Part shown: positions 38,101-50,837 of the stretch, one piece after another
How the letters are laid out: each line of letters opens with the position of its first letter
Position numbering within the stretch: the stretch's first letter is position 1
NCBI GenBank assembly: GCA_009823395.1
Contig: CM020507.1
Location: forward strand, 7,749,001-7,813,000
DNA: 64,000 nt
Reading direction: 5' to 3'
From: Thamnaconus septentrionalis
Lineage: Eukaryota; Chordata; Actinopteri; Tetraodontiformes; Monacanthidae
Notes under the pieces: generated by a model
The model's database searches: none
Told to the model about the DNA's origin: nothing
The model's input: the letters and a program-made list of their open reading frames with translations, nothing else
Program-made: the position numbers and the translations under genes

Positions 38101-39645
38101 AGCTGCGCTGCACTGGCTGTCTATTTATGGAAGTATGAGATGTGGAACACAGCCGCGGAGCTCCCAACACTGAACAGGATAAATGGTTTTTCCAGCGTTT
38201 GGCTGCGGATTTGAGACAGACAAAAAAAAACAGGGCACTTTGGGTTGCTCAATCAGTCGTACGTCACTGCCACGTGGTGCCATGTGACCCAGGCTGACAT
38301 GCAGAGAACTCCTCGGCGAGGGTGGGTGGCATGGGCGGGGCGGCGAAGATATGAATTAGGAGGTGGGGGAATAAAAAAAGCCGATATGACGGGAGCGTCG
38401 CCGCGACCTTTAAACGTCAAGAAGATACGGACAAACAAAAACAGCTCGCCGCCTTCGGTTCTCACTCGCCGTCCACAAACGTCTCTGTCCCGCACTGTCT
38501 GTCTGCGGTCCAGGTGCCGCGGCATGATAACGCCCCCCACTACCCCATGCCCACCCCACCCCCAGACCCCCCTCCTGGCACCATCAAGCCCACTAATTCA
38601 CTCACAGACCCGAGAGTCGTCTCTCTTGAGCTCCTTCAATGATATAAAAACATCCGGCGTGGACTTCTGGGAGCTCGTTTCGACGGCAGCGGCCGCAGCT
38701 GACTCATCCTCACTGTGACGCGAAGTTAACATCAAAGTAACAAAGAGAGGCGAGCCCGGAGCATGATGGCGAGGCGGCGGCGGCGGCGCTGCTGCGTGCG
38801 CTTGATGAGGGGGTGAAAATCTGAGCCGAGGACGGCGAAGCGCTGAGGTTGTGCTCTCGGACGGAAAAGCTCCCAAGTGGGATCGATCGTCCGCAAACAA
38901 GCGTGCTGGAAAGAGCCGTTAAAGTTGCTTTTTGCCGGAGATCTACTTTTAAAGGGCCGCCGTCGCGGCAAATGCCCCTCACTGGTGTTTTGCTAGCACA
39001 CTTCCTCAGCCAGAGTCCGTCCTCTGTATCACTGCACAGGGCAGAACATTGTGAAGTTATGGAGCCCCAGACAGGACGTGGGGATAGAAAAAAAAAATTG
39101 TGGCAACAACAGACATAGCGTGAGCATGAAATGCACAAAGTACTTATTTGTGAGCACGAAATAGTCTGGGGCAGTCTGCTAACGTCAGCTAGCCGTTGTA
39201 AAAAAAGAATTAAGCACAACCCTAATTAAATGACGATCTAAATGTGGGATATAGATGACAAGGCATTGACAAGCACACAATGAGTAAAGATACGTACCTC
39301 AAGGACACCGTAGCCAACTGCACTTTATTAGGTATTTTATGTGCAGGTAAAATTTGTTTCATGGCCACAAATTAGCATTTCGTGGGAACAAATTAATATT
39401 TTGTGGTGACGAATTAGTTTTTTTCCTCACCCCAGGTCAAGTCTGGATATCTGTTCGAAATAAAACGATAAAACGATAAAACTTTGGCTTGTTTATCACT
39501 GATCGTCGCTGATGGAGATCAAGGACCAAAAAGCCCGAAAAAGAAAACGTGAGTGAGGCTGAAACAGCCGACGCCGACTTCATTCAACAGAGCAAAATTC
39601 ACCAACCCCCCTCCCCTCATCTGTTGGCCGTGATGGATAGAGCCT

Positions 39646-40112
39646 GGTCTTATCCTCCACCTCCTCCTCCACCTCCCCTCCTCACCCTCCCTCCCCCCAC
39701 CTTCCCCCAACGTCTGCTGTCAGCAGCAGAGTCTCCGGGCGAGAAGAGGAGGGCAGACAAGTGAGAAAAGCCAGGACGGAGGAGGCAGCAGAAGTGGAGC
39801 GAGAGTGTCGAAGGCGGGCGGGGCAGAGCGGAGCAGGGTTTAAAGGGACTCACATGAAGCTAATGTGCCTTTTTTTTTTTTTTTTTTTTTTACCCTGCTT
39901 GTCACCAGTTGTGGTGGGAGGGGCGGAGATCGAGGTCAGGACTCAGGGTCGTCTTCACGGCAGCAAATATCTCAACTTCCCCACTTGACTGGAGCTCAGT
40001 CACGTGATGTTTTCTGTTTATTAAGGTGGCATCAAGGTCGACAAAAAAAGTTTGAAAAAGTGGTTTCTCTTCCTCCTCCTCCTCCTCCTCCTCCTCCTCC
40101 TCCTCCTCCTCC
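39646..40112. repeat. Pyrimidine-rich block, poly(T) and (TCC)n
   Basis: CTCCACCTCC-type C-rich sequence at 39646-39702, a T-run of about 20 at 39871-39890, and about 14 TCC units at 40071-40112. In the minus-strand RNA these become purine-rich (GGA)n, a motif bound by SR proteins. The (TCC)n tract explains the poly-Glu and poly-Leu false frames here. Confidence 0.85.
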
Positions 40113-40685
40113 GCCTCTTTCTCCATCAGAGCGATTTCCTTCTTCGTGCATCAGTGATGATGACAGGCAGCGGTCGGGATCTTGAGCAGCTATTAAATGA
40201 AGCACCGAGTTACAGGTGGTTGCAGGTGCAGGTGCGGAACGACATGTAACAGAAACCCCGAGAAAGAGGCAGGAGAGAGAAACCAACAGGAACCGTCGGG
40301 CACGAAGCCGGGTGTCCACACCCTCCACTCACACCTGTGGTAAAAAAATCTGATCAATGATGGCATAAAATAAAACATTTTTAGACAACTATTTTCAGTC
40401 AAGAGTGTTTTTTGTGTGTTGCTGCTTCCATTTTAATCTCAGCCCTCTCTGGTCTGTTCATCAGAAGAGGGATGAAGGTTTAATGTTACAGACTGCCCTT
40501 TACTGTTTGGCCACAGCCGCACGACCTCCAGCCATAAAAATGTTTATTACATTTAGAAAATAAATAAATAAATAAAACCCTTGACCCTGACAACAGCGGA
40601 ATCGTTTTCACACAGCGCTGAGGTAGTCGATGCCGAGGTTACCACGCTTTCAGAATTTCATTGAAATAAATGTGTGATTTAAAAG

Positions 40686-40732
<47 letters not shown>

Positions 40733-40781
40733 GGAGAGAGAGGGAGAGGGAGAGAGAGAGAGAGGGAGAGAGAGAGAGAGG
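40686..40781. repeat. (GA)n tract, about 95 bases
   Basis: Homopurine GA tract with GGGA interruptions on the plus strand. In the pre-mRNA it is a (CU)n polypyrimidine tract, the binding sequence of PTBP1. As DNA it is a candidate intramolecular triplex former. Confidence 0.95.
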
Positions 40782-41253
40782 ACTTGAAAGCCGAGCGGTG
40801 AGGGAGGCCTCGCTCGTCTCATCCCTCCACGTTTTCCATGACACCCACCCACTCTTTCCTCTCATCCTTCCCCCTATTCGGCTCCTCCGTCGCACCCACC
40901 TTCATCTCGCCCCCCCCACCACCCATTACATCCGTGCAAAGGCTCCTGTGTAACTGCGCAGGTCTATAGGCATCTCTTCTGCAAATTCCCTCTTGTCCTC
41001 ACTTCCATCTGCTGAATGTCTGATAATGGCGGCAGCGGCACCGGAACGATGGCCGTCGGAATAATAAAAGGGACACGGTCCACTCTGAATGTGTGTGTGT
41101 TTCTTTAAGGTCTTATTCTGATTTATTTATTTTTTCTACCAGCCCCCCTAACCCCACCCCCAGAATTCTTTTATACCGGCGGTGGGTAAAGAAGAGGTAA
41201 TGCGTGTTCCTCCTGGAGGACACATGCCGATGCAGACTGTGTTCCAGTTTTTA

Positions 41254-41293
41254 TTTGTTTGTTTGTTTGTTTGTTTGTTTGTTTGTTTGTTTG
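41254..41293. repeat. (TTTG)n microsatellite
   Basis: About nine or ten TTTG units, the second such array in the window (the other is at 16051-16084). Confidence 0.9.
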
Positions 41294-41719
41294 CACCCTC
41301 GCCTCCCATCTCCCATGTCTGTGGCTGCCTTGGCCACAGCTCAGCGCTAGATGCCACCTACAGCAGATCAGCTCATGACAGCTTCTGGGAACCGAGAACA
41401 CACGCTCACAGGAACGCACGCTCGCAACCACAAACTTTGCCTGCGCGCTTCCACTGAGATTCAACCACCGTGCATCCTCATCGACGCTCCGGCAGATCTT
41501 TGCAAATAAAGCGTCCGAGTCGCTCTTTTGAAAAGCAGAAAAAGGTTTTCATGGAAGTATATAAACATAAAGGTCAAGCATTAAATGGCAAAGTTCATCT
41601 GAGTAAGATGAGGGAGACTTTGACTTATACGGTTTGTATGAGGTGTAGAGTCGTTGACAGCGAGCCGTCTGATAGCCGACGACAAATGACAACACATGAC
41701 GAAACCTGAAGATAAACGG

Positions 41720-41772
41720 CGATACGTGATGATACTTGATGATACCTGATGATACCTGATGATACAAGATAC
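41720..41772. repeat. Ten-base tandem repeat
   Basis: About five units of TGATGATACC/T with period 10, preceded by degenerate units (GACGACAAATGACAACACATGACG) from about 41675. A small minisatellite; no function inferred. Confidence 0.8.
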
Positions 41773-42643
41773 TGCCTTACGATACAAAACAACATTGAAG
41801 AACTCCCATAAAAGCCTTTCTTTTACAGCAGTTCCAAGAACAGAAATGATGAACAGACCGCCCTGCAAAAAAAAGTTAAAAAAAAGTTAAAAAAATAAAA
41901 ATAAAAAAAAAGCTACACCAGAGCTACATCTCTCCACCTAGCGGAGGCTTGGCTGGTCCACTACATTGGACTGTTGGAGCGTTTTACGACTGCGGTTCTT
42001 CCCTTTTGCTATAAACTGGAAGGCATGTTCGGCGGTGATACGCACTTTAAATACTGGCTTTAACACATTAACGAGACAAAATGATTTAGAACTGAGTGGG
42101 AACCACAAACACGCAGCCGTTTTGCACCAATCAGCACCAAAGCAGTTTGTATTTTTGGTTTTTTTCTCAGGTCTCTTTAGCCTGTTGCTAGGTGGCAGAC
42201 GTGGGTCTACAAGCTGCTCTCCAACCGCAGGTCAAACGCCGTCCTTTTGAGATCAGACTTCTCTTTATCATTTGGGATGTTTTTTTTCTGTGTGTCTTTT
42301 AAAAAGCACCTCATTACACACCCGCCCCTTTATGTTTTTCTGTGCCCTCCCCTTCCCAAACACCCACCAGAAAAAAGAAGAAAAAAATCATTAAATGGAC
42401 CGTTCTATCTGACACAAGCCACCTTTGTGGCTCTCTGAACCCCCCTGTCCACCCCCGTCCACCACACACACACACACACACACCCTCCCACATACTACCA
42501 CCTCCGTGCTGGAGGACTCATTATGCCAACCCCGTCTCTCTTATCACTCCCGGCTGGAGTACTCATTACTGTCTCTCTGTCATTCACTCCTGTGTTGCTC
42601 CAGCTCCCTTCCTTTGTATCTTAATCTTTGGCTACCACACACA

Positions 42644-42646
<3 letters not shown>

Positions 42647-42703
<57 letters not shown>
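42647..42703. repeat. (CAG)19 trinucleotide repeat
   Basis: Nineteen uninterrupted CAG units on the plus strand, preceded by CAA and flanked by short CA repeats. Because the gene is on the minus strand, the intronic RNA carries (CUG)19. CUG repeats fold into hairpins and bind muscleblind-like proteins (established). There is no coding exon here, so it is not a polyglutamine tract. Length is likely polymorphic. Confidence 0.95.
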
Positions 42704-42705
<2 letters not shown>

Positions 42706-44505
42706 CACACCCTGCGTTAAAACCCTTGCTCCTGTTTTGAACTCGTTTCACTTTCCCTTTTTCTTTCCCCACAGTCGACGTGATTGTTGCTAGCACGGCT
42801 AGCACGTGGGTTCATTTGTGACCTACGCTTAAACTGTTCCAAACGCGCGCTCGCGTGGGTTTCGTTCAATGAGGTTGTCGTTTTCAATTTGCTCTCGCGG
42901 AAATAAAATGGACATCGACACGCTGCAAGTCGATGGAGCGAAGAAAAGGAGTCGCGGTTTGCGTAGGAGCGGCCGCACGACGTGACTTACTTCAACATCG
43001 TTTCCTGCACCTGCATCTCACCTGCATTTCCTGCAAGTCGAACAAGACAGGGAGCGAATGCGATCGGGCATCGAGTCCAACTTGATCTTTTCATACCGGC
43101 ACGCAAACTCCAATTTGGCTCATTTGCTTTCCCAACAACTATTTTTTATTATTTTTTGCTCTGTAGGGGAAATGCTGCAGTGTTATTACAGAAGTCGTCC
43201 GCACAGCCAATGTCAGCAGCAAACGACTTCCCCCCCACAACGACGGCCGTAATGAGTTTTTACCGCAAGAGGTTTCTGGGCACCTCGACGCGATAATTGT
43301 GTCATTGCTTTTCTCCACGGGAGCCTCGTCAGCAGAGGAAGGACCCGGAGCACGGCCGTCAAACACCAGGCAGCGGCGCCGCCTTCTCTCTTCCTCCTCG
43401 GTGATTCACTGAGTCGCTCTGGCAGGTTCTCCGTGACCTCGAGCAATTAACTTGCATTAAAAACGGGCTTTTACTTCACGCTGGCACCAATCTCGCCGAG
43501 CGACTTAGCGTCAACCGAGCAGCGAACGTGGAAGCCGACTTTTATCAGCCATTGTTTTCACCACGTCATGTCCGGCTATTTTCAAAGCCCCTTTGATTGC
43601 TTTTTTGCCTGAAATTGTGAAACAGGACCTACAGGTGGCGACAACTTCAGTCCGTTTCCCACGAGAGGCTGGGCCACAATGCTGAATATTTCATCTGGTG
43701 ATTGATGTCTGTGTTTTCGAAAATGCTCCACTGTTGGAAAAATTATTCCTTCAGATCATTTTTGATAATGCTTGGTGGAATTTGGTTCGCTCGCAGTTTG
43801 TATGTCGCACGCGGTCAAGGACGGCAAAACAAATGAAACAAAGCTCCAAAAACACAGGCAAAAAACAGGCAGGTTGCAGGGGATTGGCACAAAAAAAACA
43901 CAGCCATCACGGATCCGGTGTTTTGGATCAGCAAGCAATTAAGTTAACTTGTGACTTTTCCCACCACTTTTTTCTGATTTAGCGTTGCGTACGTAGCGTG
44001 CTTTCAACGCTATTGTCTCCGATCAAAAGGTGCTTTTTGCATTTTCTGCATCTTTTGTCACATTTTGTGTGAACTGAAAACTTCACAGACTTCGCAAAAA
44101 AGAGGAAATAAAACAAATGTGCTTAGGCACAGTATTTGTCATCTTAATTTCATATTTCAAAATGGATAAATGAAACAACCAAACCAAAGAAGGTTTTGTA
44201 TCAAAGTTTCACGTCGCAACTAAAGCTGAAATGTGACGTTTGGTTTGCGTTATACGCACTACATTGAACGAGTGATGCTACGACCGTGCAGTAACGCAGC
44301 AACACTGGCAGAACTTGCGATCCCGTTGCCACACACGTTAAATACAATTCCGTTCGTGCTGTCGCGCACAAACTGCTGTTTAACCGAGGTCCCGTGTGCA
44401 CATGACAAAATTGACATCTGCCACATACAAGCAGCTGATCACCGCAACCAATTAGCTGACTGCAGATAGCGCACATAAATGCACACTAATTGGGAGAAAC
44501 AGAGG

Positions 44506-44508
<3 letters not shown>

Positions 44509-44553
<45 letters not shown>
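44509..44553. repeat. (GT)n microsatellite
   Basis: About 22 GT units ending in GGGGCG; reads (CA)n in the minus-strand transcript. Confidence 0.95.
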
Positions 44554-44556
<3 letters not shown>

Positions 44557-45463
44557 GCGTATTTCACAGATGATGCAAAGGTGGAGAAGGGAATGTGATG
44601 AACTCTGCTTTCCTTGATCAACCACCCTACCCTCTTGAATAAAACCTTGTTCCTCCTTTTTTTTTTGGTTAGCAATTTTAGTTTGCCTTTAGTGTGTCTT
44701 TTTGCTTTGGGAATAAGCTAAAAAAATAAATAAATTCAAAGCTTCGCAGGGCCCACAAGCTCTCTGAATCTTTCTTCTTAGGTGCATTTGCACATTCATG
44801 TGCACGGTCCTTTGATTGTGCACGTTCTGTGTACACTCATGGCTGTGAGCTATTTGCATGTTCTTAAGAGATGCACACGCGGGCACGCACAACGAGGGCG
44901 TGTGTACGCACGCGTGTCATTCTTCTATAGGTGTACAGAGCAGAATATCTTTAGCATAAAGGAGAGACGGGGATGAAACCAAACACCACATGCAATTTAT
45001 GAGGAAAGAAAAATGTGCGTGTGTGTGTATGTGCCTGAGTGTGTGTGTGCTGTGTTGTGCCTGCGTTTTGATATGCAACGTTTTTAAAATTCTTGCTAAG
45101 ATGAGAGTAGAGGAAGGTGAATGAAGAAAAAAGGAAATAGACAAGCAACCAGCTAGATTTCCTACCCCCATTTTAATCTCACTGGAGCAATTGTAAACCA
45201 TAATAGATATTCATCCTTGATCTTACACACAGGTGAAAATGAAAAAGAAATCGTAATGTAATGACAAAGAAATACCACTTGAAGCATTCCTTGAAGGCAG
45301 GCGAAAGCAATATTGCGAGCAAAAACGTGAGAAACCTTCAGTGCAACATCGAAAGGGACAGAGACAAAAAAGAAGTGATAAAAAGACAGGATTAATGATA
45401 GGAAGGAAGGAAAGAGGGGAGGAAAAGACTGAAGAATGGAAGCCTACTATGAATAATAGCCCA

Positions 45464-45543
45464 TTTGTCAGTGCTAATTTGCTAGGCTAATGTTCTCACT
45501 GACCTTAATGGAGAGATTAGCCGGGCAAATTAGCACTGATAAA
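45464..45543 (+). ncRNA. Pre-miRNA-like hairpin (candidate)
   Basis: Bases 45464-45491 pair with 45516-45543: 25 Watson-Crick pairs, two G-U wobbles (45467:45540 and 45483:45524) and one A-G mismatch (45484:45523), closing a 24-base loop. The total of 80 bases and the long stem without bulges fit a metazoan pre-miRNA. On the minus strand the two wobbles become A-C mismatches, so the plus-strand RNA, antisense to the host gene, folds better. The arms do not match a miRNA I know. A palindromic enhancer or a miniature transposon is the alternative. It sits inside complex sequence (about 45430-45730) that looks like a conserved non-coding element with many homeodomain cores. Confidence 0.4.
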
Positions 45544-46085
45544 CGAGCAAACATGAAGCGTGGTGGTCAATCACGGCGCTAGCTGTGAATTCATAGCGCA
45601 GCCCGACCAATGGAAAGCAGCTGTTGTAAATGAGACAACAAAATGTGGCACAATAAATTAGACCATGATAAAATAGGGAAAAAAGAAAGAAAATTCTGCT
45701 CTGACAGAAGCCATTAATTATATTGGAGGAATGGGACGGCTGTGGAGTTGATCACCAGTGGCAGTTTGCTGCATGGAGCATCAGAAGCTGATTTAAAGAC
45801 ACCGAAACCAACCCGATAAGACAGAAGAGGAGAGCAAACAGCCGCTTGGAAGCCTGAAAGAGCCTCACTTAGTTGTTTAATCGCTTGCTTAATAAATAAC
45901 TGGCTCATCAAAGTTTAACAAGCGCAGGTGATGCTCTCAGCCAGAGTGACTTGAGAATGGGCACAGCAGCTTGGATTTCCGAGATCGCCACCCTTACAAG
46001 GGAACCAGCGCTGGATCCCTGTGAACCTGAGAAAAATCATGCAACACGGCTAAGAGTTCAAAGAGCACAATTACTGTAGGCACGT

Positions 46086-46350
46086 TAACAAATTGATTAT
46101 CTATTAATTTATCCGATGAAATGAATCAATTAACTCTGCGTAGGTTAATCATGATGCCCCTCCAGCCCACACGAGGGCGCTGTCGCCTATGAGCTTCATG
46201 TCCAGAATACACGGTTCATTTCTCCTCTCAAATTCCTTTTTATTTATTAGCCCTTAAACTCAGCGTGAATTTTTCAATGCGAGAAAGCAACACTTGAGTT
46301 AATCCATGATCTACCGATTAATTAATGGATTAATCGATAATTGACATCCA
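46086..46350. mobile_element. Possible MITE with ATTAAT-rich ends
   Basis: The left end (AAATTGATTATCTATTAATT) and the reverse complement of the right end (ATCGATTAATCCATTAATTA) are similar AT-rich palindromic sequences of a kind common in fish interspersed repeats. The interior is unique, with the CTCF-like motif at 46167-46181. Boundaries and class are uncertain. Confidence 0.3.
46167..46181 (+). promoter_or_regulatory. CTCF-like motif (candidate)
   Basis: CCACACGAGGGCGCT matches the 15-base consensus CCASYAGRKGGCRSY except at positions 5 and 6. It contains the strong GAGGGCGC core. Confidence 0.3.
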
Positions 46351-47739
46351 TGGTATCCAATAAATGGCTACTACTTGCTACTAGTACAGCAGAAGCAGAG
46401 TTCCACGAAGAAGAAGGTTATTTTTGGAGATCGAAGGGCATTTAATGAGGCAGTATCGCATGAGAAAGTGCAGCTACGCTGGTTATTTTTGCCGCAGGCT
46501 CGACGTGTCGAAGATCCTCACAATTTGTTTGTATGATTTGTTTCTTTAGTTAATTATTTATTTGCCTCCTCTCATAGAAAATAGGTCCAGAAGTGTGCTG
46601 GAGAGGCATTATTAGTCATTAGAAAACCAGCCATTAAATCCACTGGTGCAACAAACACACGGCACTTCCCATTTATTTTGAATGGAAACGCACAGCTGTG
46701 GTGACACAAATCACAGAAAACTTCTTTATTTTGGTCTTATTTAGACTTGGAAATTTGCAGTATCGTGTGAAGAAGTTTGGCTTCGCTTCATTTTGAAAGC
46801 TGCCGATCATGTCTTTCAGTGAGGGGACACCACAACCACGACGACGACAACAACAACACGGCAAATAACACAACTAAACGCTACAGAATGAGCCCTGCTG
46901 TCTTTCCTCACACTGCCCGCTGTCGATTCACAGCTGGCGACGAGGTTTTCCGATTAGATGAGAAGGTATTTCATGAGTGCTGCTGGAAGGTGACATCCTC
47001 CTCCTCCACCACCACCACCACGACAACAGCAGCACTCTCGCTCCCATGTGACGTACACCGAGTACAGATTGTCTTCGTTCAACACTCGTTCATCACATTT
47101 CTCCGATTCCATTTTTGGCGCGTCAGTACAGCGACACACAAAGACACTTTTTTTTTTTTTGCCATAACAGCCTTTCACCGTCATGGTAGGTGAGCTGTGT
47201 CAATAAAAAAAATAAAGAAATAAACTTCTGAATTATTGTGACGGTGTTTACTTGCTCAGGAAGTAAGTGCACCAGCCAGTTCAGTTGGAGGTTTGTGACT
47301 GAGAGGGTGAACGGACAGTCACACTTGACAGAACACGAATGGGGTTATTCTGAACAGAGCCAACACTGAAAAAGTTGCCGTTGGTGTTTTCCAATCACGT
47401 CTTTTTGAGTTTTAAGAAACAGGCAGTGGAACATGACAAAGTGTTCAACAGAATGTTGTGTCAGGGGGCCAGTGGGGGCGGAGCCACCAGAACTCGCACT
47501 CTTTTGTTCTCCGTCTCAGCCTTCTCAAACACTCTTGCATATTGTTGCCCTGTGTTTGTTAGTTTGTTTAGTGTCTATTCACGTCTGAGATTTAAGGGAA
47601 TTTCATCACAGTGTACAACGAAAGTCTCGAAGCATCAAACCTTAAACCTTGATTTCAAAGCTGATCATTGTGGGAAAAAAATTGCTCAGTGGCCTCTTAA
47701 GGATGTAGACCTGTTCCAACTCTGCCTTTGTGCAAATCG

Positions 47740-48030
47740 CACACCAGCCAATCACGTGGCAGCGACTCAATGTATTTTGGGATGTTTTGCTGGAGTTCAA
47801 ACAGAGCATCACAACTGGGGAAGAAAGGAGACTGAAGTGACGTTTGAACGTGGCGAACATGGTTGTTGGTTGTTCTACGGTTTAAAAGGAATCTTTCCAA
47901 CAAGAGGAAATGTCTAGTAAGGTGGAGCTGAACCTCCAGGATATGAGGGGTCAGAGGTCAGAATGGGGCAGACTGGTTTGGAGACTATAGACAGGCAACA
48001 GGAAGTCAAACAACCGCTAGTTACAACCAA
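47740..48030 (+). pseudogene. Tc1/mariner-type transposase relic
   Basis: The plus strand reads CCAGCCAATCACGTGGCAGC, then a frame with H-H-N-W-G-R-K and F-E-R-G. A segment encoding a decayed R-G-Q-R--A-R-L-V-----A-T--Q-I-T--Y-N-like sequence follows at about 47945-48030. This order matches the start of a Tc1-like transposase (helix-turn-helix region) widespread in fish. The frame is broken by substitutions and indels with a stop at about 47915, and the DDE catalytic part and inverted repeats are absent. It is a dead 5' fragment. The overlapping 180-codon frame from 47375 includes part of it and is not a host gene. Confidence 0.7.
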
Positions 48031-50780
48031 CACCTGCACCTTTGTTCGGCCTTTACTTGGGCATGTGTGTTACCAAGAGTCCAACTGTAGGTAATAATTG
48101 CCATCATAAAGCTCGGCGAGCCTTACACAACAGTCCGTTTAGCTAACGTTAATGTACCACAATCTTCTCCCAATGCCAACAGAGAAAACCTCCCTCCGCA
48201 CGACACTTGGGACCAGCACCATTTGTTGGCTGGGATCCCTGTAGTGCAGATTGAATAGAAAGATGCGCTAAAAGAGGACGCAATGATCTGTGCGGCAAGT
48301 TCAACTAAAGATAAACCACAAGGGGGAAAGAAGGCGTCACTGCAAGCAAGGGACAAAGAAAAATAAAAACGTACAGCACAATGGGTCGGAGGAGATAAAC
48401 ACGGCACTTCTAGCGGAAGGTCTCCGATGAACGGCAACGCTTCTAAAACAAAAAAAAAAAAAAACGGATCCGCGTTGACGTGATTGAGCCCAAACACTCC
48501 AATTGTGTGATGAAAATAGAGCCTCGCATCCCGCGTTCGGCAGAACAGGGAGTTAAACAGGAGAGACGAGTCACGGGCGGATTATAGGCCCGGCTTTGCC
48601 AAGTACAGGCTTTGCACTATGCAGTGCAGTTGTAAGGTACTTGTACTATAAGCCTGAAAGCGTAAATCCTGAAAAAAAAGCAAATGTTTTGGGAAGCAAC
48701 GACCTGAAGTTGCAAAGGGATAATAAATCTCGTATTTGCTGTAAATATGACCATTCATTCGTTATAACAGTGATTATATGTAAAAGATTATAGTGTTAAC
48801 ATCTTTGTCTTTTGTTGGACGCTGCCAAACATTTAACAATGCAACAGAAGGTTGTGGCATAGTTTCAATAAAATGAGCATAAAACCAAAGTAAAGCTCTG
48901 TCTATAAATGGTTTGAACTTTTTATCAACACGTGAAATGTCCAGTTAAAGATTCAAGATCTGTGGTGTCAATTTGAGGTTCACCATCTGTGGTACTTCCC
49001 TTTGAATAAATATCCTGAACAGTTTATTTGGACTTCAACTTTGCACAGCAGATGTGCTCATCCCGCCAAACTCTAACCGACTGCATTTTTAATCTGTGTT
49101 AAAGCTAACAGAAAATTTTAACAAGTTTAATTGACTAGATGAAGGAGGGGGTCGTCAAGTTTCGATAAAAAGCAAGGAGCGACTGCACTGGGCTGCTCTG
49201 AAAAACCACAGAAGAAGACTGCAAAGAAGATGCTGCTATGAAGCAGCATCGCTAACAATGCGCCATATTTTCACATCGAAAGAATAACACGAAAATCGCA
49301 CTCACGGCTTTACTCGTTTCTGCCATAATCCCGACTGGATTTAGCATGATGAGCTAACTAGTGTCACTCACCACAGGGCAAATGATTTCTGTGGACTCTT
49401 TAGCCAAATTGTATGCGAGATGAATCTAAAAGATTTGAGAAACATTCATCTGGTGTTCCAGATTCCTCTGGACCTGAATCAGCTGACACAGCCGACAGAA
49501 TATACACCACAGCCTGAGGAGATGCAAAGATCCTGCAACGTCCAGTTTTCCCTCTTGTTAAAAGAGCCAAACACAATTCAGCCCTTTTGCTGTAAATAAA
49601 AAAGAAAAAGTGTGTATCTTAGGTTTCATTTGGGCCCAGACTTGTAAGAAAATACAAAACATTATCTTCATGAGTCCCAGACCAACAAAACAAAGATGTT
49701 GCTCCAGTCCCAAGCTAAAAAGCAGCAGTTAGCTGTTTATTTCTTTCCTCTTCTCGATGAATAAAAACAAACCAATCCCTGAGCTTCTTATTAGAACTCC
49801 TGGGGCAACTTAAGAGGTAAACACTTAAACACGCAGGGAGACACACAGACACACCGGCTGCTTGAAATTGTGCTTCTCCAAGGAACTCCTGCATCCTCAG
49901 CACAGAGGAATGCAGGAGCCCTGTTGCTAAATGGGGAACCTCTATCCTGCAACACCCTGTATTGGGATGGACAATACACACTCACGCACGCACGCACACG
50001 CACACACAGAACACAATGAGAAGACCAGCATTTGCATAAGACGCTAGCATTTCATAAACTCAAACAGGAATAGCATCAATCTGGACGCAAAGACAAGGCG
50101 AGGAGAAGCGGCAGACGTGCGGGGGTCCAAAACATGAGAAGAGACGGCGAAATCTGCAAAGCGACAGCCGAGGGGACGTTCTCCGTATGTTCAGCTGCGT
50201 TCAAAGACCCTCCGAGGCAAAACATCTGGGCCAATTGTCGTTCAAAAGCACACGGGTACACAGAGATATGAGCCGTGTTCAATTACATAACTCTGTATGA
50301 AATACTTGATATACCTTCTGCGATGGGTGTTGAGAAAACGTGTTTTAAAATGCAGTTTAATTTCGTGCAAATGGAGCAAAATTTCATGGAAAAATTAGTC
50401 CATAACAATTATCAGTGACGTAGCTGAACTATGAAATCACCCTGCAAGAGAGTTTTTTTGTTGTTGTTTTTTTTTTACTTCCTTCCACCATTTGCACAAA
50501 GATACAAGTTGGCGGATGCAGTGAACAGTTTGGAACAACTGCCCGTGTCGACAATAAGCGTACGGCGCTGACACGGAATGAATTATAGTAAGTTTGTTCT
50601 CAGAAAGATGAGGTTTGGAAAACGGCTGAAAGCTGAGTGATAACATCAGTGCCTTCTTACCCACACTGTCAAATCCTCCATCATCTCTGCCCGACTTAGC
50701 TTCTCCTCTCCTTCTTTTGCCCCTCTGCTACTACATCTGTCTGGTTTTTCCCCTTTCTCAAACACACGTCAAGGCCCAAC

Positions 50781-50825
50781 ACACACACACACACGCGCGC
50801 ACAAACACACACACACACACACACA
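50781..50825. repeat. (CA)n with CG interruptions
   Basis: Interrupted CA array ending only 13 bases from the duplicated element at 50838-50920, so the array marks the edge of that element on this side. Confidence 0.85.
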
Positions 50826-50837
50826 TTTTCCAGAAGA

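Noticed and set aside
40052..40328. Poly-Leu, poly-Glu and poly-Gly frames
   Set aside because: Product of the TCC trinucleotide repeat in different frames.
42342..42793. Polyglutamine/polyserine frames over the CAG repeat
   Set aside because: No splice-compatible coding context, no family similarity and wrong strand for the only gene; it is an intronic microsatellite.
47948..47960. DR1-like GGGTCAGAGGTCA motif
   Set aside because: It falls inside the Tc1/mariner transposase relic, where the same bases encode part of the transposase, so it is explained by transposon sequence.
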